64,000 nt of DNA from Prorocentrum cordatum (GCA_963575745.1 CAUYUJ010018894.1:127501-191500); one strand, 5' to 3'. Shown: positions 20,404-33,246, counted from the stretch's first letter. Translations and numbers: made by a program. The notes: generated by a model from the sequence alone, not told the origin.

Positions 20404-22602
20404 TTGCAGGAACGCCGACAGCAGAGCTACTGCGAACAGCACCACAACCACCGCCACCACCACCAGCACAACTTCGAACAGCACCTCCACCAGCACGACG
20501 ACGACGACGACGACGACCAAGAGGAGGAGGAGAAGGACCACTACGACCAGCACTGCCACGGCCAGCACCACTACGGCGACCAGCACCACGGCGACCAGCC
20601 CCACCACGGCGACCTGCACCACGACTACGCACCACCACGGCGACCAGCACCACCACGCCCAGCACCACCACGACCAGGAGGACCACCACGACCAGCACCA
20701 ACACGGTGACCACCACCACGACCAGCGCGGCTACGGTCAGGAGGACAGCCACGACCACCACCACGACCACGGCCAGCACGACCGCTGCCAGCACGACCAG
20801 CCTCACCATCACCACGACCAGCACGACCACGGCCAGAGGACCACCACGACGACCACCACCACCAACACCAGCACCACCACGACCACCACCGGCACCACCA
20901 CAGCGACCGGCACCACCACCGCGGCCAGAATCACCTCGACCAGCACCACCACGACCAGGAGGACCACCACGGCGACCAGCGCCACCACAGCGACCGGCAC
21001 CACCACGGCGACCAGCACCACCACGACCAGCACCACCACGGCGACCGGCACCACCACAGCGACCAGCACCACCACGACCAGCACCACCACGACCAGGAGG
21101 ACTACCACGACCAGCACCACCACGGCGACCAGCACAACCACGGCGACCAGCACCACCACGACCAGCACCGCGACTACGCACCACCACGGCGACCAGCACC
21201 ACCACGAGCAGCAGCACCACGACCAGGAGGACCACCACGACCAGCACCAACACGGCGACCACCACCACGACAAGCGCGACCACGGCCAGGAGGAGCACCA
21301 CGACCACCACCACGACCAGCACCACAACGACCACGACCACCACGACCACGGCCAGCACGACAAGCACCACCACCACCACGACCAGCACGACCACGGCCAG
21401 AGGACCACCACGACCACCACCACCACGACCAGCACCACCACGCCCACGGCCAGCACCACCACGGCGACCGGCACCACCACGCGACCGGCACCACCACGGC
21501 GACCAGCACCACCACGACCAGCACCACCACGACCAGGAGAGCTACCACGACCAGAACCACCACGGCGACCAGCACCACCACGACCAGCACCACCACAGCG
21601 ACCAGCACCACGACTACGCACCACCACGGCGACCAGCACCACCACGGCGACCAGCACCACCACGGCGACCAGCACCACTGCGACCAGCACCACAACGACC
21701 AGGAGGGCTACCACGACCAGCACCACCACGGCGACCAGCACCGCCACGACCAGCACCACCACAGCGACCAGCACCACGACTACGCACCACCACAGCGACC
21801 AGCACCACCACCAGCACCACCACGACCAGGGGAACCACCACGACCAGCACCACGACCAGCACCACCACGGCGACCACCACCACGACCAGCGCGACCACGG
21901 CCAGGAGGACCACCACGACCACCACGACCGGCACCACCACGGCCAGCAAGACCACGGCCAGCACGACCAGCACCACCATCACCACGACCAGCACGACCAC
22001 GGCCAGAGGACCACCACCACCACTACCACCACGACCAGCACCACCACGCCCACGGCCAGCACCACCATGGCGGCCAGCACCACCACAGCGACCAGCACCA
22101 CCACGACCAGCACCACGACCAGGAGGACAACCACGACAAGCACCACCACGGCGACCAGCACCACCATAGCGACCAGCACCACTACGACCAGCACCAGCAA
22201 GGCGACCAGCACCACCACGACCAGCACCACCACGACCAGCACCACCACGACCAGGAGGACCACCACGACCAGCACCACCACCACGACCAGCACCACCACG
22301 GCGACCAGCACCACTACGACCCGCACCACCACGGCGACCAGCACCACCACGACCAGCACCACCACGACCAGGAGGACACCACGAGCAGCACCACCACGTC
22401 GACCAGCACCACCACGGCGACCAGCACCACCACGACCAGCACCACCACGACCAGGAGGACCACCACGATCAGCACCACTACGGCGACCAGCACCACCACG
22501 GCGACCAGTACCACTACGACCAAAACCACCACGGCGACAAGCACCACCAGGACCAGGGGCAGCACGGCGACTAGCAGCACCACGACAGCAGCCAGCAGCA
22601 CA
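20404..22602. repeat. CAC/GAC/CAG minisatellite, 2.2 kb
   Basis: Built from permutations of short phrases such as CACCACGACCAG, CACCACGGCGACCAG and CACGACCAGGAGGAC. The phrases have lengths divisible by three, so all six frames stay open for long distances (Thr/Ser-rich, His/Asp/Gln-rich, Pro/Arg-rich on plus, Val-rich on minus). Longer phrases of 100 bp and more recur (for example around 20820 and 21390 and 22000: GACCAGCACGACCACGGCCA). No frame shows non-repetitive sequence, so I call no gene. Confidence 0.92.
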
Positions 22603-22680
22603 GAGGAGGAGGAGGAGGAGGAGGAGGAGGAGGAGGAGGAGGAGGAGGAGGAGGAGGAGGAGGAGGAGGAGGAGGAGGGG
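22603..22680. repeat. GGA microsatellite
   Basis: About 26 uninterrupted GGA units directly after the CAC/GAC/CAG array. Confidence 0.95.
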
Positions 22681-23800
22681 GCGGCGGCGGTGGCGGAGGC
22701 GGCGGAGGAGACGCCGGCGCTGGCCCGAGGCAGCGCGGCGGCGTGGAGGGCGAACGCACCGCCGCCAGCGCCACCCCGAGGACAGGCGCGAACGCTGTCG
22801 AAGGAGGGGCGGCGGCGGCCAGCGGCAGCAGACCCCGCGGCGCGGCGCAGGCGGCGACGGGCCAGGCGCCGCGGCGAAGCGCGGCGGCCAGCGGCGGCGC
22901 GGCCGCGCGGAGGTCGAAAGCTGCGCCGCCAGCGCCACCCCGAGGGCGGCGGCGGCGGCACCGGCTGGCGGCGGCAGGCCTGGCAGCGCGGCGCTGCGAC
23001 GAGCGGCCGGCCGGCGACTGGCGGCGACGGGCCGGGCGCCGCGGCACCAGGCGCAGGCTGGCGGCGGCGGCTGGCGGCGGCTGGCCGAAGGTGCCCTGTT
23101 GGGGCGCTCCACCTTTGTCGAGCGTCTGGTTCCGTGTCGTGCCGGGTCCGCGCGGTGCTCTGCCCGGGCCGCCGTTGCTGCGTTGCCGTGCGGTGGCTGG
23201 CTCGGGGTCCGTGTTGTGCTGGGCCTTGGGTCCCGGCGCCGTGTCTTCCCCTGCCGTGCCGTCTCGCCCTTGTCCCCCGTGCCTGCTGTCCGGCCGCCCG
23301 TGCTGGGCGTGCACGGGGGGACCCGATTTTCCCACGCTCGCTGCTGCACCTGCTGTCTTCTCTTGTTTCTTCCCTTGCTGGCAGCGCGCGCGGATCGGCT
23401 CCCCACGCGTATTGCTCGGGCTGGGGAGGCGAGCCCTATCTCAGTGGGCTGGCGCCGTCGTCCTGCGGCGCGCGGTGGTGGGCGGGTCGGCGGGGGCTGC
23501 GAGCCTGCTGCACTTCCACTGGGGGTCCCACGAAGGGCGTTAAAAGACCCGACCCTAAGACGGGGGCACCCTGCGCCCCGCCTCGCCCGCATCCTCCCTG
23601 GGGGCGCGCCGGGGCGCTGCGAGGGTCCGCGGGCCGGCGGCGCAGGCGCGCGGCGCGCGGCGCGTCGGCGGACTCGTGGCCGCCGCTGCGGAGGCCAGAA
23701 ACAAAAAGGCGCCCCGGGCGCTCCTGGGGCGCCAAGGGGCTAGGGGCAGCTGAGCGGGAGGCCCCCGGCCCACTGCGGCGGAACGTCACAGGCATGACTG
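22681..23800. other. Very GC-rich sequence, no gene recognised
   Basis: GGC/GCG-rich to about 23080, then mixed GC-rich sequence to 23800. Frames of up to 558 codons cross it only because they continue from the repeat upstream. Their unique parts are Ala/Arg/Pro-rich with no motif. Confidence 0.55.
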
Positions 23801-23889
23801 TCGAATTGTACCACCTCGCGGCCAGTAATATGTCCCAGCGGCGCTCCAACTTGCACTGAAAACTTCGCCCGGTCCGTGCTGAGGAAAGG

Positions 23890-24893
23890 TCACGCTGCGT
23901 CTGCGTCCCCCTGCGGCGCAATGTCGACAGCGGACTCCGCATAAGCACGCTCGTTGCGCCAGTTAAAAAGGACAAGGCGGTCCAGACACAACTCCAGCAG
24001 GCAATCTCTTGCCCCCAACATAGGTGAGGTACTAAAGCTTGTCAGCGACTGTGCCCCTCTCCACCACAACTGGTCTGTGAAGTTCCGTCGCCCCTGTTCG
24101 ATCAACTCTCACACGCTTTACTCACCTGACAGCCGCCGTGGTCATCGCGAAGTAATCGATCGTGGCCTCAGCTTTTGTCGTCCGGCACGTGATCTTGAAG
24201 GGCGGGACAATAGCGAAATTCGCACTTGTAGTAAACGCAGAGACCTCGACCGCCTCAGCCATGTCCCAGCCGCCACCGATAAAACAGGAACCTTCGAGCC
24301 CTGCCCTTGCCAGACCGATGTCCAGGAGAACTGCCGCACTGCTGCGAGAGGACATCCCCCTCTGCCGTGAACACGTATCGGTTGAAGAAATTTCGTGGAA
24401 GGCCATCCAGGAACACCCACCACGACAGGCGGAGCCCGATGAGGAACAACCTCAGAGCCGAAAGAAATCGCATTGTTCGTGGCACTCTGCCTGCCAAGCC
24501 GTCCAAGCGGATATCGCGGACCTCGGAGCCCAAGGGAGTGACGAGCAAGTACAACAACACCTGCCCTCGCCAGCTTGCCTTTGCCTGGTTGACCAGGCAA
24601 AATACTCACGGACCAACGACGTGAGGCCACCAAGTGAGGGACTCACACTTCAAATCAATCAAGATATCCGATGTCCTGCGCCAGTCGTATAAAGGCAGAA
24701 GTACATTCCAAACGTTTTTTGAGCGTCTGCTTCTCTGCATTGGCGTTGCGGATTTCAATAACGAGTGAAATTTCTTGTGCGCTCCCGTCACAAAGGGTAG
24801 GCGATGCTCGTCCGGAATCTCCCCCTCCAGTCTTGACCGCCCCTGCAATGAGGACAGGCGGCGCCTCTTGGATTTCTGGGTGTGGGCAACCAT
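23890..24893 (-). pseudogene. Probable endonuclease fragment of a retroelement
   Basis: Minus-strand frames here are not low complexity. One frame, interrupted by TGA at 24608-24606, reads VNQAKASWRGQVLLYLLV, GSEVRDIRLDGLAG and LRLFLIGLRLSWWVFLDG (24590-24390). Another frame, 24406-24122, reads GSCFIGGGWDMAEAVEV and ends FKITCRTTKAEATIDYFAM (24204-24142). The TCR...IDYF arrangement matches the end of AP-type endonucleases in dinoflagellate-type retroelements, where IDY is followed by a DHxP-like block. No such block is readable after 24142. It may be the 5' part of the same element family as 14.7-18.2 kb. The call rests on short motifs. Confidence 0.4.
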
Positions 24894-25179
24894 ATTCAGA
24901 GAAGATTAGTTACTGTCCAAGTTAATCGTCCCCGTGGATTGGTCGTGCATGTTATTCCACAAGTCGTCAACCTCGTCTGTGTCAAGTGCAAATTCTGTAG
25001 ACCGCTTGGTTCCTGCAAAGGTCCCTGCCGAAGTTCCTGAGCAGGGCCCATCCGCTCCACCACCTGCATCGCCAGCGGCAGCAGTCACACGAGTGTTCGG
25101 CTGCGCGCGGAGCTTGGAGGCGACCTGCTTGCACAGCATGGCGCACAGCATGGTCCAACGGGCATCAGACACGAGCTGG
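24894..25179. other. Spacer, nothing recognised
   Basis: Ordinary-complexity sequence between the endonuclease fragment and the GGA tract, with no convincing frame. Confidence 0.4.
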
Positions 25180-25346
25180 GGGGCAGGGAGGGGGAGGAGG
25201 GGGAGGAGGAGGAGGAGGAGGAGGAGGAGGAGGAGGAGGAGGAGGTCGAGGAGGAGGAGGAGGAGGAGGAGGAGGAGGAGGACGAGGACGAGGAGGAGGA
25301 CGAGGACGAGGACGAGGAGGAGGAGGAGGAGGAGGAGGAGGAGGAG

Positions 25347-25389
<43 letters not shown>

Positions 25390-25480
25390 CGGACGAGGAC
25401 GAGGACGAGGAGGAGGAGGAGGAGGAGGAGGAGGAGGAGGACGAGGAGGAGGAGGAGGAGAAGGAGGAGGAGGAGAAGGT
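25180..25480. repeat. GGA / GGACGA microsatellite at the 5' side of the LINE
   Basis: About 300 bp of GGA with interspersed GAC units (GGACGAGGACGAGG). It stops abruptly at about 25480, where the LINE's 5' leader begins. Confidence 0.92.
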
Positions 25481-25745
25481 TTGGGACCGAGACCTTTCTG
25501 GCACTCTGGAAAGAGCCAGAGCGTTCTTCATACAGAACCACTCGGACTCACCTTACACGTTGCTTAACAGAATTCTTTTTCATTTGTTGTGATCTAAGCC
25601 GTGCATTTTGCCAGGGGGCAGACACATCACGGGAAAAGAAAAGAGCTGGCATCGACGCTTACGTGCACGAAGGGGAGCGCGTAGACTACTTTTACGTGCA
25701 CTGCGGGCCAGAGATATCCTTGCTTCGCATCATTCTGCACAAAAC

Positions 25746-27365
25746 ATGGCAGGCAAAGGAGGGACACGGAATTCAGGACCAGGTGTGCAGTGGGATTGCG
25801 TGCAGTGCGGACGGTATGTAAAAGGGCACCACTGGCGTTGTTTGTGTGGACAGACATACGGACAGAACCAACAGCAGCAGAACTGGGCACATCATAGTTC
25901 AGTATTGCAGGGTGGTGCTCATTACGGTGGATTAAGTTCAGGACGGGTGCAGGCGCGGGATGTCAAGTCCAGAGCACCATCAAGGCCGAGGGCATCAGTC
26001 ACTGAGCTCGACAACAAAAAAGCTGTGAAGAAGTATCTGTCATCCATCATGTCGGCTTGCAAGTCAGATGCAGAGAGTTCACCGTTCTTCGAGCCTGCTC
26101 CGTTGGAGATTGAAGGCCTCAAAAAGTTCAAGGCGTCACTGAGGCAGAAGCTCAAGGGTCTTGCTACTCTGGGCATTGCTGGACGAAACATTGGGAAGGA
26201 CTGCCTTGACACGGTCAATGAGATTGCAGTTCTGAAATATATGCTAAGCATGATGGAGCCAATCACAAGGCAGCTCCACGAGTTACGCCAGAGGAAACAT
26301 GTTACCACGGACAGAATGAAAGTACTGGAGGGAAGGCTCAAATCTACACAACTGGACATACAGCAGTGTCAAGTAGAGTTGCAGCACATCAAAACCAGCA
26401 TCGAAGAGCTTGAGGAGCTTGATGACTCGGACACCGAGATGGCGGATACGTATGCTGACGATCGTGGCGGTGGAGGAGGAGGCGGGACAAGCGCTGCAGC
26501 TTCGGTCGCGGCTGAACGCCCTGCCCCTCAGAAGATCCACACGCCGAGGGGAGAGCATCGCACACATCCAGCAGGCGCAGCCCCAGAACCGACGGTTCCT
26601 GGACCGCCCAAGGCCGAGCCACCGCCGCTCGGAGCACAGCTCGAAGGTATGATACAGCTTCTGTCCAACCTCATGGCTAAGCAGAATCACACGGAGTCGG
26701 TCCTCAACAGTCTAGGGACCTTTGTGATGCAGCAGGCTACGACGGCTGGGGTAGCAGGTGCGACAGGGGCAGGAGGATCGACTGGAGTTTTTCCTACTGG
26801 GGGACCTGCGGCGGCGACGACAGGGCCAGCCCCCGAGGGAGCGCAATTCAAGACGCCGCCGCACAAGTCCAGGGCGGCGAACAGTCCAGGACCAATGAGA
26901 GTTCCGCCAACACCAGTGGAAGGATGTCCAACTCCAGTTGCAACTACGCCGGTGGATCCTTCGACCAAGGTGACAATGCCCAACTTCGGACAAGATGGAG
27001 ATGGCGAGATACCGTACATGACACAGATTTCGCCGACTCAGCCATTTCATCACATGGAGATGGAGGATCCCAACATGCCAGCGCCAGAGACATCGGTGAC
27101 GGACGGCAGTACGACGGCAAGTTCAACACCTGTGGGAGCTCCATATACAGCAGAGCAGATCGCCGAGCAGACCCGCAAGAGGAACGAGAGGGAGGCCGCA
27201 GCGGGAGCGGCAGAGCGGCCAGTTCCAGCAACACCAGAGGGCTCGTCGAGCGGGCTCACCGACGCGATGGGAGTTGTCAACCTCGTGAGCCAGGCCACGC
27301 AGGAGGCACCTGTCGACTCCGAGACGGCCAGTCCGCCGCGCAAGGAGGCAAGGACCTCCGCGTGA
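25746..27365 (+). CDS. LINE ORF1: zinc-ribbon and coiled-coil protein
   Basis: 539 codons from the ATG at 25746. An in-frame ATG at 25608 would add 46 Arg-rich residues, but the cleaner start MAGKGG is directly before the first motif. Residues about 16-35 hold WDCVQCGRYVKGHHWRCLCG, a CxxC...CxC zinc-ribbon. Residues about 175-240 form a strong predicted coiled coil (HELRQRKHV, KVLEGRLKSTQLDIQQCQVE, EELEELDDSD). The rest is Pro/Thr/Ala-rich and probably disordered. ORF1 proteins of LINEs bind element RNA. This one resembles them in position, a coiled coil and a nucleic-acid-binding finger, but I cannot name a conserved family. It is intact as read. Confidence 0.75.
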   Translation: MAGKGGTRNSGPGVQWDCVQCGRYVKGHHWRCLCGQTYGQNQQQQNWAHHSSVLQGGAHYGGLSSGRVQARDVKSRAPSRPRASVTELDNKKAVKKYLSSIMSACKSDAESSPFFEPAPLEIEGLKKFKASLRQKLKGLATLGIAGRNIGKDCLDTVNEIAVLKYMLSMMEPITRQLHELRQRKHVTTDRMKVLEGRLKSTQLDIQQCQVELQHIKTSIEELEELDDSDTEMADTYADDRGGGGGGGTSAAASVAAERPAPQKIHTPRGEHRTHPAGAAPEPTVPGPPKAEPPPLGAQLEGMIQLLSNLMAKQNHTESVLNSLGTFVMQQATTAGVAGATGAGGSTGVFPTGGPAAATTGPAPEGAQFKTPPHKSRAANSPGPMRVPPTPVEGCPTPVATTPVDPSTKVTMPNFGQDGDGEIPYMTQISPTQPFHHMEMEDPNMPAPETSVTDGSTTASSTPVGAPYTAEQIAEQTRKRNEREAAAGAAERPVPATPEGSSSGLTDAMGVVNLVSQATQEAPVDSETASPPRKEARTSA

Positions 27366-28555
27366 GGCTGGGATCTGTGCAAGTCAGATTTTTCCGAACA
27401 GATGAGGGACCACCAAGAATTTCCCCTCTTCCTCACGTTTCTCCACAGCATTCCATACTCAGACATGCAGCATGCAGTATTGAAACCTCAGTGGACTCAT
27501 CTCGTTCGGAGAGCAGGGCATCATCCTGCCACAATTTAGTTTTCCTTGACGCTGCCAGAAGTGATAATGGCACTTGTCAGGCTGTTGAGAATATGTCGGG
27601 TAACCACGTAAGATCCAGTCTTGATTTCTCCGGAGTTTCTTGGGCATGGGGAACCCCTAAGGAGTATGAGTTGTTCCTCGAGCTTGCTTGCACGTGTGTA
27701 TGTGGAAAAAAGTTAGAGGTTTTTGTTTCGCTGTTTTTGAGCTTTTATCTTGCTGGGCCGTGCAAGTCTCCAGCTGAGGCAGTGTGCACAAGCAACTTAT
27801 GTGAGCCAGAGTCTTTAATGCATCCAGGTTCAAATTGTCATGAAGCCGGGGGTGGGCGCTATCATTGTCTGAGTATCACAGAGGGGTGTGCTCAGAGTAG
27901 ATACACCTCTCCTTCGGAAGACAATGACTGGCCGCCTGCCCTAGGCTATCTTTGGCTGGAAGCTTTAGATGGGGCGGGATGGGCAGGAGTAAGGCGGAGA
28001 GGGGGAATTCCGACTACACAGGTCTTGAGACCCGACGCTCCTGTCTTTGTTCCGCGGGAGGCCGAAGTCAGAGGGGCTTGGCCTAATCCTTTAGCACCAG
28101 CTTGGAAAAAAAGGAGGCATATTCCACTGATTGTGAGCCGCCCTGTTCCTTGTGGTGTATTGCAGAAGAAACATCACTTTTTGGGCGGTTCCACGATTTC
28201 TCGCTCGATGCTTGGATTTCGATGCACCATGCTCCGACGGTGTGTGTATCCGCATCGTCTGAATTAAGAAATGTTTTGGTATATCAAGGTTCGCTTCTAG
28301 GCTTACAGGCAGCTGTTTCGTTTCCTAGTATCCAGGTCAACGCTTTTCAGTTTCTTTGGGGCTCCCGGCTGAGTTTCGAAACCTATCTGTGTTGTCCTGG
28401 GTTCACCTATTTTCATCCTGGGCCGATACTGGCCAAGCTGCTCCCACGCCGTTCTACCCCCCCGACACTTCAACCTGTCGGGGAAGAGGCGAGGCATCAG
28501 GTACTGTTCCCCCACTCCAGAGCCCCTCTCCTAGCTCGGTCACTGCTCCTCTAGT
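27366..28555 (+). other. Interval between ORF1 and ORF2, possibly decayed N-terminal part of ORF2
   Basis: Frames 27366-28267 and 28102-28554 are open and not low complexity (for example LGYLWLEALDGAGWAG, NAFQFLWGSRLSFETYL), but none joins the RNase H frame without a stop. They could be the original start of ORF2, broken by indels, or untranslated sequence. No domain is recognised. Confidence 0.4.
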
Positions 28556-31500
28556 TTGCCCAATGAGTCGTTTAGAATCCTTATATTCGACCAACGACAT
28601 GGCAGGCTGATCTGGACAACAGAAATCGTAGGAATACAACTACCAGAGTTGGTTCAACTTGCCCTGGATATGTGTCCGACAAGACAAGCGGACTGGACAG
28701 CATTTCATTTTTTCACTGATGGGTCCGTCAAGGACTTAGATATGCAGTCTGCCACGTGGGCTGTGGTCCGAATATCTGAGGACTCGAACGGGCTCTCTTA
28801 CACTGGGCATGTACACGGGTATCTTGCAGACACCTGCAGGACACCAATTACCGCTAACAGACCCTCGTCAACGGACGCGGAGCATGCAGGTGTGATGTGG
28901 GCTATTATTGCCATCATTTATGAAGTTGCCACGTTTGGTACCACGATAGCGACTATCAACACAGATTCTTTGAATGTGGTTACGGCATTGCGTGGTGAAC
29001 GCGCACTGGATACATCTTGCAGGCTAGCGGTCATGACAAGAGTGCTATGGGATTTAGCGGGGTCAATTGCTAATGTTTCTATTTCTCACATCAAGGGTCA
29101 TGATGGCCACCCTTGGAACACCTTTGCTGACAAATTGGCCCTGGGGACCTCTCGCGGTGATCTAATTCCACCTAGTTTCCCTTACGAGCTGCTTGATGTC
29201 ACATTGCACTCTCGTGAAAGGGAATGGGAATGGTTGAATCAGTTGGATGATAGTGAGCGAGCAGCCTATCCTCCAATTTCCTCTGAAGGTTTTTGTTCCT
29301 TCCTGTCTTGTGACCAGGTCAATGTCGGCCATGTGCCGGACCCCTTGGGACCCACCAAAGTTATTAAGGCTCAGGTAAGCTGCTCACTCACGGTTGTACA
29401 ATATAACGTTAAAAGTCTGACGCGACGTGAGTATTACGGGGCAGCGGGCCGCAAAAGGCGAGCCCGTCGAGTCATGGTGCGATCCCAATTAGCTGATGAA
29501 GGTGTCCATATTGCCGGGATGCAGGGGACAAGGAACCCTATAGGCGATCGCTCATGCAAAGGCTTTGCTATCTTCTCCTCAGGAGCTGGGCCAGGTGATG
29601 ACTCAGGCTTAGGGGTGGAGCTCTGGATCAGTCTGGATATCCCGTATGCTCAAAAATCAGGTAGAGACTTGTTTTTCTCAAAGCGTCACGTTAGGGTTTT
29701 GCACTCCACCCCACGTATGCTTGTTGCCTGTACTAGGGCACCTGAGCTTCGTCTCACAGTTCTGGTTGGGCATGCCCCCCACAGTAAGTTAGACGTCGCC
29801 GTCAGAAATAGATTTTGGGCTGACGTGGCACAACAGACAGCAGACTGGAGCCCTGACTTGTTCCTCGTTGATGCCAATGGGCGTGTGGGTTCACAGGTTT
29901 CAGAATTTGTTTCCGATCAAGGCTTCTCTCAAAAAAGAAGATAGCAACGGGGACAGTCTGCATAACATTTGTGCGATTTCGGGGACCCATCTGTTGAATA
30001 CGCAGATCGCAGCTGCAGAAGACTACACTTACACCTGCCCTGGGGGAGAGCACCATCGTATCGACTACATCGGGTGCTCTCAATTCTTACGCGACTATGC
30101 TAAGAGTACTGAGGTGTTGCATGATTTTGACACTGGGCTGAAGGGCAAAGATCATTATCCTCTTAAGGCCAAGTTTGAGTGGCAACAAGCTGTCAAGTAC
30201 CCCCTTCTCCAGGCCAAACCCATTGATTTGAGAAGGCTTAAAAATCCTGATGATGTTGCCCATTTCAAGACACTACTGAAGGCCATACCCCAACGAGAAT
30301 GGGAACTCAATGTTTCCAGTCATGCTCTGGAGGTGCTTCAGGATGTCAATGATGCTGCCAGTACTGCCTTTGCGAAGAAGGCGCTTCGAGCCAAGAGGCA
30401 GTATGTTGACAATGATTCTCTTGCTCTCATTCGATTCCGCCGTGGAGTACACAAAGCACTTCGTACCTGGCAGGGGCCTTTGCTTTCAGGGTGGTTGCTG
30501 GGGACCTGAAAATGCTCCTCGGGACATGTGATTCTAGCTGGTGGGTTTCTCAGTTGCGAAATCTTGAGCGAGCCTCGGTCCAGCGTCTTCGTGCCAGTAT
30601 GGGTTTTGAACAATATTCGCAGGCTCTTCTGGTTTTTCTCACATCCACGGAAACGGTTTTGCATCATCTGTTGGACGCTGATCGCACACGTTTTTTGGAC
30701 AAGTGTGGAGAAAACATTAACACTGCCACCGATGGAGCGCAGCCTCTATCAGAGTGGACGGCAGTCAAGAAGTTGCTTTTGTGTGGAGGGAGGCCATCGA
30801 GGCCAAAGCAGGGGCCCCCACCACTCCCAATGATCAGGACACCGCAAGGTCAGGTCTTACGAGAGGAGGGCGACATTGCTGATCACATCAAGCAGCACTT
30901 CTCGGGCGTGGAGATGGGCAAGGAAGCACAACCACAGGAATTTGTTGACGACTATAATCAGATGTTGCCTCTTCTCGACACAAACTTCCCACGTAATATT
31001 ACAGTTGTTCCTACCATCTATGATGTTGAAGCAGGCCTCGCGAGGCTGAAAACAGGTCGGGCCCCTGAGACCGATGGTTTCCGAGCTGAATATGGTAAAG
31101 CAGCCTCTAAGGAAGTGGCGAGACTCGTGACCCCCCTGTTGGTTAAGACTGCTATTACTGCCAGGGAACCGATAGCGTTTAAATCCGCTCGCTTGGGTAC
31201 ATGTCCCAAAGGTTCAGGGGATTTTACTTTGGCCGCCTCACGTCGCAGTATTCTAGTATCACCGGTGTTAACCAACACGCACCATAAGTATCTAAGGAGT
31301 CTCGCCATGGACTACTTTTATGCATCTGTGCTGTCAGTGCAGATGGGAGGGATACCTGGTCGGGGGTGCGACATTGCTGTCCTCACCACACGTTTGCTTT
31401 TTCAGCTTGCGCGACTCCATGTGCTTTCGGCTGGGGCCCTGCTTCTGGACCTGAAAAATGCGTTTTACACCACCTTGAGGCAGCTTGTCTTGGCGCTCCC

Positions 31501-33246
31501 GCAAGACAGTGAGGATGTTGAGTATGTGCTTTCTCACATGGATTTGCCCCCCCTTCTTTTAGAAGGACTCAAGTACCAACTGGCTGCTAAGCCGATGTTT
31601 GAGGATCGGATTCCATCCGAGCATCTCCTGGCCCTCATTAAAGAGAGCCAGCGGGGGGCTTTCTGGAGGGTTGCTTCGGCATCTAATTATACCCTACCTC
31701 GCAGAGGCACAAGGCCAGGCACCGTTTTCCCAACGGATATCTTCAATGTTGTTTTCCAGGGAGTTCATGACGATATTAATCGGGAACTCCATGATGTTTA
31801 TGATTTCCTGGCCTTGTTTGGGTTGCCTACTACTGATTTGTTTATAGCAAGAGAAGCACAACTTAACACCAGAGAATGGGAGCTTCCTTCGTGGACGATC
31901 TCACCCAGCCCTTTGCCACTTCTGAAGCAGGACAGCTTTTCATGATTGCACAGAGGGTACTTGATGCTGTGTTTCGGGCCTGTTGCATCCGTGGTCTAAT
32001 TCCCAATGCTGCAAAAACGGTTTTCATTCTAGCGTTCAGGGGGAAGGGGTCGATGGCAGCGCGATTGGATAAGAATGGAGATCCTCATCTCTATGTCAGG
32101 TCAGAAGCATGGGATCTTCAAGCCAAGATCGTCATTGATCATCGGGTTTTAGGGTCCTTCCTCCCCCCCACCAACAGCATGGCTACGGAGGTGGTTGCAA
32201 GGTGTCACGGGGCTAAATCTGCGTTAGCCCCAATCAAGAAGGTCATTGGACCTAGGGTCATGCTCAGCATCCGTAAGAAGGTGCTGTATGCAGAATGTTT
32301 AGCTAGCTCCGTGCTGCTTTATAATGCGGCAACTTGGCTCGAACTCTCTAATAATTTGTGGAGAAAAGTCCGTACCACGCACGAACAGATTTATCGTGCG
32401 GCCTTGCATCTTCCGTGTGGTAACAATTCTGACGAAAAGGTCACTTATTTTGAGGTGTTGGGCCAAGTTTCCCGTCTTCCTCTTGCCGTCGTGCTCTCGG
32501 TAGCACGCCTCAGGTTGCTAGCTCGGCTCATGGCTGGCTGTCCGGACATTTTGTGTGTTTGTATGCAATGTCTTAGTGCGCCGATTCGTGGTTGGATGGC
32601 TCTCATTGGGGCTGATCTAGTTTGGTTCAACTCTTTCCTTGATCCCAGCAAACGGCCGCAGGACAATACATTGCCCAGCTGGATCCGGATTATTAAAGAC
32701 AGTCCGAAGGCTTTGCGTTCCGCCCTGAAGACTGTTGCCTCCAAAGCAGTACGATTCTGGAGTGACCAGTTCCACCTCGAGGCGTGGAACAGGAGATGTA
32801 GGCAGCACCTTCGGGGGTCCCCGCTTGAGAAGCAGGTTGGGCCCTCGCCCACAGTTAAGTGTCCTCATTGCCCAGCAGTTTTTGTTTCGGAACGTGATTA
32901 CCATGTCCATTTGGGTAAATTCCATGCCCCCCAGAGTGCTCCCAAAAACTTCGTGGTGGGGACCTGTTGTGAGGTTTGTTGCAAAGATTTTCACACCCCT
33001 GGGAGGCTACATAAACATGTATCCAGAGTGGTGCGTTGTAGACAGGCCTGGTTTTTCTCAGAACGGTGTCTGGGGGATGAAGCAGCTATTTCTGCGAACA
33101 TGCTCGAGATTCGTGAGCAAACTGCTGCGAATCGCAAAACTGGTAAGCAGGATCATCAAGCGGTCAAGCCCCCCAAGCGTTTCTTTGGACCCCCCCATTG
33201 CTCTACCAGGACAGGGGCAGCAGCTACCTCAGTACGACGTGCCTGA
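28556..33246 (+). pseudogene. LINE ORF2: RNase H, AP-type endonuclease, reverse transcriptase, C2H2 zinc fingers
   Basis: Four consecutive frames: 28556-29944, 29868-30509, 30491-31945 and 31876-33246, with small frameshifts near 29930, 30490 and 31900. RNase H: HFFTDGS (about 28713), STDAEHAG, TINTDSLNVV, SHIKGHDGHPWNTFADKLA (about 29085-29140), so the D-E-D-D residues are all visible. Endonuclease: VVQYNVKSL (29390), GMQGTRN (29514), where the usual catalytic Glu of LQETR is Gly, LVGHAPHS, LFLVDANGRVG, HHRIDYIG (30052), GKDHYPLKAKF. Reverse transcriptase: LLLDLKNAFYT (motif A, about 31450), RRGTRPGTVFPTDIF (motif B), ASFVDDLTQP (motif C, about 31880, Asp pair intact). C-terminal fingers: CPHCPAVF...HLGKFH (about 32860-32925) and CEVCCKDF...HKHV. 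The frameshifts would stop translation, and one endonuclease residue is lost. Confidence 0.88.

Noticed and set aside
20706-22169. 487-codon Thr/Pro-rich ORF and 322-558-codon neighbours on both strands
   Set aside because: All are translations of the CAC/GAC/CAG minisatellite; every frame is open because unit lengths are multiples of three.
26924-28267. 447-codon ORF overlapping ORF1
   Set aside because: The first 440 bases are ORF1 read in another frame. Only the part after 27365 could be coding, and it is described as an interval.
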